This document shows positions 60,557 through 64,000 of a stretch of 64,000 nt of DNA, piece after piece; positions within the stretch are counted from its first letter, which is position 1, and each line of letters opens with the position of its first letter. The notes beneath the pieces are model-generated. The model saw only the letters and a list, made by a program, of their open reading frames with translations, made no database searches and was not told where the DNA came from. Source of the stretch: Nitratireductor mangrovi (lineage in GTDB: Bacteria > Pseudomonadota > Alphaproteobacteria > Rhizobiales > Rhizobiaceae). Location: the NCBI RefSeq assembly GCF_007922615.2, contig NZ_CP042301.2, positions 1,736,001 to 1,800,000 on the forward strand, in the 5' to 3' direction. Position numbers and translations under genes: made by a program.

Positions 60557-61573
60557 ATGCTGAATCCGATCGACGCCCTTCTCGCCGAAAAGGGCGTGCT
60601 TCTTGCCGACGGCGCCACCGGCACCAATCTCTTCGACATGGGGCTCGTTTCCGGCGAGGCGCCGGAGCTCTGGAACGAGACTGCCCCGGAAAAGATCGCC
60701 GCGCTTCATCAGGGCTTTGTCGATGCCGGGGCCGACATCATTCTCACCAATTCCTTCGGCGGCACCCGCCACCGACTTAAGCTGCACGACGCCCAGGACC
60801 GTGTCTTCGAGCTTAACCGGCTTGCGGCCGAGATCGCTTGCGACGTGGCCGCCAGCGCGGACCGCAAGGTCGTCGTCGCCGGCTCGGTCGGCCCGACCGG
60901 GGAGCTGTTGCAGCCGCTGGGTGCGCTGACCTACGACGATGCCGTCGAAGCGTTCGCCGAGCAGATCGAAGGGCTGAAGGCCGGCGGCGCCGAGGTCGCC
61001 TGGATCGAAACCATGTCCTCGCCGGAAGAAATTCGCGCGGCCGCCGAGGCGGCGATCCGTGTCGGCCTGCCCTACACCTTCACCGCCTCCTTCGACACCG
61101 CCGGCCGTACCATGATGGGGCTGGCGCCGAAGGACATCCACGCCGTCACCGACGGTCTGGCCGCAGCACCGCTCGGTGTCGGTGCCAATTGCGGCGTCGG
61201 CGCGTCCGACATCCTCGCCTCGCTGTTCGACATGACCGAGGCCGCCCCGGCCGCGACCGTCATCGTCAAGGGCAATTGCGGGATTCCGGAATTCCGTGGC
61301 ACCGAGATCCACTATTCCGGCACCCCGGAACTGATGGCGGAATATGTCAGGCTCGCCGTCGACGGTGGCGCCAGGATTATCGGCGGTTGCTGCGGCACGT
61401 CCTTCGAACATCTGAACGCGATGCGCTTGGCGCTCGATGCGCATCACAAGGGCGCCCGCCCCGCGCTCGAGACCGTGATCGAGCGTATCGGCCCGATGCG
61501 CAACAAGATCGCCAGTGAGAGCGGCGCCGCCAGCGCGCCGCCCCGGCGCGAACGCCGCCGCGCAAGGGGCTGA
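60557..61573 (+). CDS. bmt: Homocysteine S-methyltransferase (betaine-homocysteine methyltransferase type)
   Basis: A 338-residue zinc-dependent methyltransferase that makes methionine from homocysteine using betaine or another methyl donor. The zinc ligands are the GANCGVG cysteine and the twin cysteines of IIGGCCGTS. The N-terminus LLADGATGTNLFDMGL is the standard family opening. An ATG at 60524 directly after the palindrome is rejected in favour of 60557 (MLNPIDALLAEKG), which leaves room for an RBS. It fits with the betaine-type demethylation genes elsewhere in the window. The C-terminus is Arg/Ala-rich (APPRRERRRARG). Confidence 0.87.
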   Translation: MLNPIDALLAEKGVLLADGATGTNLFDMGLVSGEAPELWNETAPEKIAALHQGFVDAGADIILTNSFGGTRHRLKLHDAQDRVFELNRLAAEIACDVAASADRKVVVAGSVGPTGELLQPLGALTYDDAVEAFAEQIEGLKAGGAEVAWIETMSSPEEIRAAAEAAIRVGLPYTFTASFDTAGRTMMGLAPKDIHAVTDGLAAAPLGVGANCGVGASDILASLFDMTEAAPAATVIVKGNCGIPEFRGTEIHYSGTPELMAEYVRLAVDGGARIIGGCCGTSFEHLNAMRLALDAHHKGARPALETVIERIGPMRNKIASESGAASAPPRRERRRARG

Positions 61574-61613
61574 ACCGCTCGGTCGTGTCCGCAACGTCAG
61601 GCCCGCTTTCGTG

Positions 61614-61646
61614 AAAAAGGCCGGCAGGAACGAGGTCCTGCCGGCC
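61614..61646 (-). terminator. Rho-independent terminator of the VWA gene
   Basis: GGCCGGCAGGA pairs with TCCTGCCGGCC (11 pairs, 6-base loop ACGAGG). On the minus strand it is followed by a T-run (AAAAA at 61614-61618 on the plus strand), so it ends the transcript of the VWA/sigma operon. It may also slow read-through from the methyltransferase gene. Confidence 0.85.
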
Positions 61647-61721
61647 TGCCTCACCCGCCCAAAGGGACGGCGGCACGTTTCCCGCGCGGTCGCGGAAATC
61701 GCCCGGCCGCCCCGATCGCCC

Positions 61722-63749
61722 TCACCGCTTGGAGGCGTCGAGCGCCGAGGCCAGGCGCACGAGCTGGAGGAACTCCGCACGGTAGCCGAACGGGTCGGCG
61801 CCGCGCGCGGCGGTGGCGATTTCCATGATCCGCTCATAGTCGAGGCCGGCCGTCTGGTCGGTGTCGCGCAGCTTCTGGCCGAAGGCGGCGACGGCGACCG
61901 AGAAGCGCTGGTCGTCGCTGGCCTGACCGAAGCTCGCAATCTCCTCGGCGGCCGTCACCGGGGTCTCGATCAGCTTCGAGACGTCCTCATCCGGCAGCTT
62001 GTAGCGGATCTTCACGAAGGCATATTCGTCGGCGTGGGCGATGCCGGCGGCGTTGTCCGTCTTGGCCTCGCCATAGCGCAGATCGTCGATCACCTGCGCC
62101 GGGCTGCCCTTCGGCGTGATCTCGTAGATCGCCGTGACCGAATGGCCTGAGCCGATGTCTCCGGCGTCGACGCGATCATTGTTGAAGTCCTCGCGCTTCA
62201 GCGCCCGGGTCTCGTAACCGATCAGCCTGTATTCGGCGACCGCCTCGGGATTGAACTCGACCTGGATCTTCACATCCTTGGCAATCGGAAACAGCGTCGA
62301 ACTCGCCTCCTGGACCAGCGTCTTTTCGGCCTCGGCGAGCGTGTCGATATAAGCCGCCGTGCCGTTGCCGTTCTGGGCGATCGTCTGCATCATCTGGTCG
62401 TTGTAATTGCCGCGGCCGAAGCCGAACACCGACAGGAAGACGCCGGATTCGCGCTTGGATTCGATCAGCCGCTTCAGGTCCTCGTCCGAGGTCTGGCCGA
62501 CATTGAAGTCGCCGTCGGTCGCCAGCATGACCCGGTTGACGCCGCCTTCCACGAAGCTTTCCTCGGCAAGGCGATAGGCCTGGCGCAGGCCGGCTTCGCC
62601 GGCAGTCGACCCGCCGGCGCCGAGCTTGTCGAGCGCAGCCAGGATCTTTGCTTTCTCCGAGCCTTTGGTCGGCTCCAGCACCGTGCCGGCACTTCCGGCA
62701 TAGGCCACGATCGAGATGGTGTCGTCCGCGCCCATGCGCTCGACCAGCAGCCGGAAGGCCGACTTCAGCAGCGGCAGCTTGTCGGGCTGGTTCATCGAGC
62801 CCGAAGTGTCGACCAGGAACACCAGGTTCGACTTCGGGTTTTCGGCCGGCGCAACATCGTAACCCTTGATCGCCACATGCATCAGCTTGGTGTGGTCGTT
62901 CCAGGGCGTCGGCATGACGGTGATGGTCGAGTTGAACGGCGTCTCGGCGTTCTCGGGCCCCTGCCAGTCATAGGGGAAGTAGTTGACCATTTCCTCGACG
63001 CGCACCGTATCGGCCTGCGGCAGCACGCCCCGCTTCAGCGAAGAACGCACGAAGGCATAGGACGCCGTATCGACATCGATCGAGAAGGTGGAGACCGGGC
63101 TTTCCAGCGCCGACTTCACCGGATTGGTGTCGAAAACCTCGAGCCGGTCGCGGTTTTCTTCCGGCACCGGCATCAGGTCGGGCGGCATCACGCCGGTGGC
63201 CGGCGGCGGGCTGGCGGCGATCCGCGGCGCGTTGAAGCCGTCGGCGCCGCGCATGTCGCGGTGTTTGGTGAGTTGGCCAATCGGCGCCGCAGGCTGCGAC
63301 ACGGCCATGTCCGCGGCCGGCTCCTCGGCTTCTTGCTGCCGTTTCGGTTCCGGCCTCGGCGCCGACTCGAGCGCCAGTTCGCGCTTGACCTCGCCCGCAC
63401 CGTCGCTTTCGGCGCTGCCCTCGCCGCCCGCGCCGGTGCTCAGCACACCACCGCCCAGGCCAGGGCCCAGCGGCTGTTCATTGAGCAGGTAAAAGGTCGT
63501 GTATCCAGCCACCGGCAACACCAGAAGGCTGGCGATGGCGGACGAGGAAAGCAGCTTGTGGTTCATGATCCGGCTCCAGAAGTTTCTTGTTCCGGAGCTT
63601 TGACGTTGCTGAGCAGCCGATCCTTGGGGCCGGCTCGAAAAATTTTCGTCGAAGACCGACAGCGCGGCTAAAACCGCGCGTTCGCGCGCTTCCTCGCTCG
63701 GCGCCGGAACGCGTGCCTTTCGCAGGATGTCCAGTTCGTCCTTGGCCAT
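61722..63749 (-). CDS. VWA-domain membrane protein with DUF3520 (YfbK-like)
   Basis: A 675-residue protein. The first ~60 residues are cytoplasmic (DILRKARVPAPSEEARERAVLAALSVFDENF), then one transmembrane helix (SSSAIASLLVLPVAGYTTFYLL, about 68-90) and a long Gly/Glu-rich linker. The von Willebrand factor A domain has the MIDAS motif FLVDTSGSMNQPD and the MLATDGDFNVG segment. The C-terminal part (about 500-675; SGHSVTAIYEITPKG) corresponds to DUF3520. The gene starts one base after the sigma factor stop, so they form an operon. The N-terminal cytoplasmic part may act as an anti-sigma segment; this is inference. Confidence 0.88.
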   Translation of the reverse strand: MAKDELDILRKARVPAPSEEARERAVLAALSVFDENFSSRPQGSAAQQRQSSGTRNFWSRIMNHKLLSSSAIASLLVLPVAGYTTFYLLNEQPLGPGLGGGVLSTGAGGEGSAESDGAGEVKRELALESAPRPEPKRQQEAEEPAADMAVSQPAAPIGQLTKHRDMRGADGFNAPRIAASPPPATGVMPPDLMPVPEENRDRLEVFDTNPVKSALESPVSTFSIDVDTASYAFVRSSLKRGVLPQADTVRVEEMVNYFPYDWQGPENAETPFNSTITVMPTPWNDHTKLMHVAIKGYDVAPAENPKSNLVFLVDTSGSMNQPDKLPLLKSAFRLLVERMGADDTISIVAYAGSAGTVLEPTKGSEKAKILAALDKLGAGGSTAGEAGLRQAYRLAEESFVEGGVNRVMLATDGDFNVGQTSDEDLKRLIESKRESGVFLSVFGFGRGNYNDQMMQTIAQNGNGTAAYIDTLAEAEKTLVQEASSTLFPIAKDVKIQVEFNPEAVAEYRLIGYETRALKREDFNNDRVDAGDIGSGHSVTAIYEITPKGSPAQVIDDLRYGEAKTDNAAGIAHADEYAFVKIRYKLPDEDVSKLIETPVTAAEEIASFGQASDDQRFSVAVAAFGQKLRDTDQTAGLDYERIMEIATAARGADPFGYRAEFLQLVRLASALDASKR

Positions 63750-63750
63750 G

Positions 63751-64000
63751 TCAGTTTTCCCGGGCTCCGTCCTTCATCAGGACCTTGAGCCGCTTCTTTG
63801 CCTCGTGGATGTGCCAGGAGACGGTTGCCTCCGCGCATCCCATCACCTCCGAGGCTTCCTCGTGGCTGAGTTCCTCGCCATAAACGAGGAGCACGGCCTG
63901 GCATTGCTTGGTCGGCAATTGCCGAACCGCTTCCCAGAGCGCCCCGGCCTCGTCCTCGGCTTCCGCCGTCGGACCGCCCTCGGTCAGGGCCTGTACGGCA
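63751..64000 (-). CDS. ECF sigma-70 family RNA polymerase sigma factor (5' end outside window)
   Basis: The visible C-terminal 82 residues contain sigma region 4: LPTKQCQAVLLVYGEELSHEEASEVMGCAEATVSWHIHEAKKRLK, partly the typical helix-turn-helix of small extracytoplasmic function sigma factors. The protein ends VLMKDGAREN. The start lies beyond the right edge. It precedes the VWA gene by one base, the pairing often seen for these VWA proteins. The product would direct RNA polymerase to an envelope-linked regulon. Confidence 0.88.
   Translation of the reverse strand, partial: AVQALTEGGPTAEAEDEAGALWEAVRQLPTKQCQAVLLVYGEELSHEEASEVMGCAEATVSWHIHEAKKRLKVLMKDGAREN

Overview
The window looks like chromosomal DNA of a high-GC alphaproteobacterium of the Rhizobiales (Phyllobacteriaceae or Mesorhizobium-like). 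The signs are a NuoE with a long Ala/Lys-rich C-terminal extension, an AcpXL/LpxXL cluster for very-long-chain acylated lipid A (a Rhizobiales trait), a split NuoC/NuoD, and many rhizobial-type ABC, VOC and cupin genes. I see no insertion sequence, prophage or CRISPR array. Organism and functions are inferred from sequence reading only; no database search was possible.

Layout. 1-5.9 kb: complex I genes nuoA-B-C-(61-aa membrane protein)-(GFA protein)-D-E-F on the minus strand, with nuoF running off the left edge. 6.3-9.2 kb: a YcaQ/AlkZ-type DNA glycosylase and a FixH-like/di-haem peroxidase pair. 9.3-23.3 kb: kdgK, galM, then a set of genes that fit degradation of a sulfonated sugar. 23.6-25.2 kb: two abnormal tRNA-like sequences and a slipin gene. 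25.4-30.2 kb: acpXL-fabF2-fabF1-adh-lpxXL. 30.2-34.7 kb: a three-subunit molybdenum enzyme that fits SoeABC sulfite dehydrogenase. 34.9-36.3 kb: two L,D-transpeptidases and a membrane protein. 36.4-41.5 kb: a peptide-type ABC importer. 41.7-44.6 kb: a secreted protein, TerB, AraC, VOC and cupin genes. 44.7-46.9 kb: two valine catabolism genes. 47.2-57.1 kb: an aminotransferase, an MttB-like/M24/GcvT-flavoprotein operon, a nitroreductase and a DMSP lyase (DddP) candidate. 57.1-64 kb: a PhnD-SUKH fusion, a desaturase and its divergent XRE regulator, a homocysteine methyltransferase, and a VWA protein with an ECF sigma factor (right edge).

Main result. The 11.3-34.7 kb region appears to encode a complete route from sulfoquinovose (SQ) or a related sulfosugar to central metabolites plus sulfate. 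The candidate steps are an L-fucose-isomerase-like SQ isomerase, a YihV-type sulfofructose kinase (Lys27, Asn109 and Arg138 present at the same numbers as in E. coli YihV), a YihT/LacD-type aldolase, a GabD-type sulfolactaldehyde dehydrogenase, SlcC/ComC dehydrogenases that racemise sulfolactate, SuyAB sulfo-lyase (pyruvate + sulfite), and SoeABC (sulfite to sulfate). A Gfo/Idh/MocA protein could be an NAD-dependent sulfoquinovosidase. A palindrome, GTCTTATATAAGAC, lies between suyA and a divergent GntR/UTRA regulator gene. It recurs almost unchanged upstream of the kinase gene and in a diverged form upstream of soeA, so the three transcription units are probably one regulon. The housekeeping lipid A cluster sits between the two halves.

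A second sulfur and methylated-compound theme lies at 48.9-57.1 kb, where a DddP candidate keeps all metal ligands and the catalytic Asp while its nearby M24 paralogue has lost that Asp. Together these genes suggest a bacterium feeding on algal or plant osmolytes and sulfolipid breakdown products.
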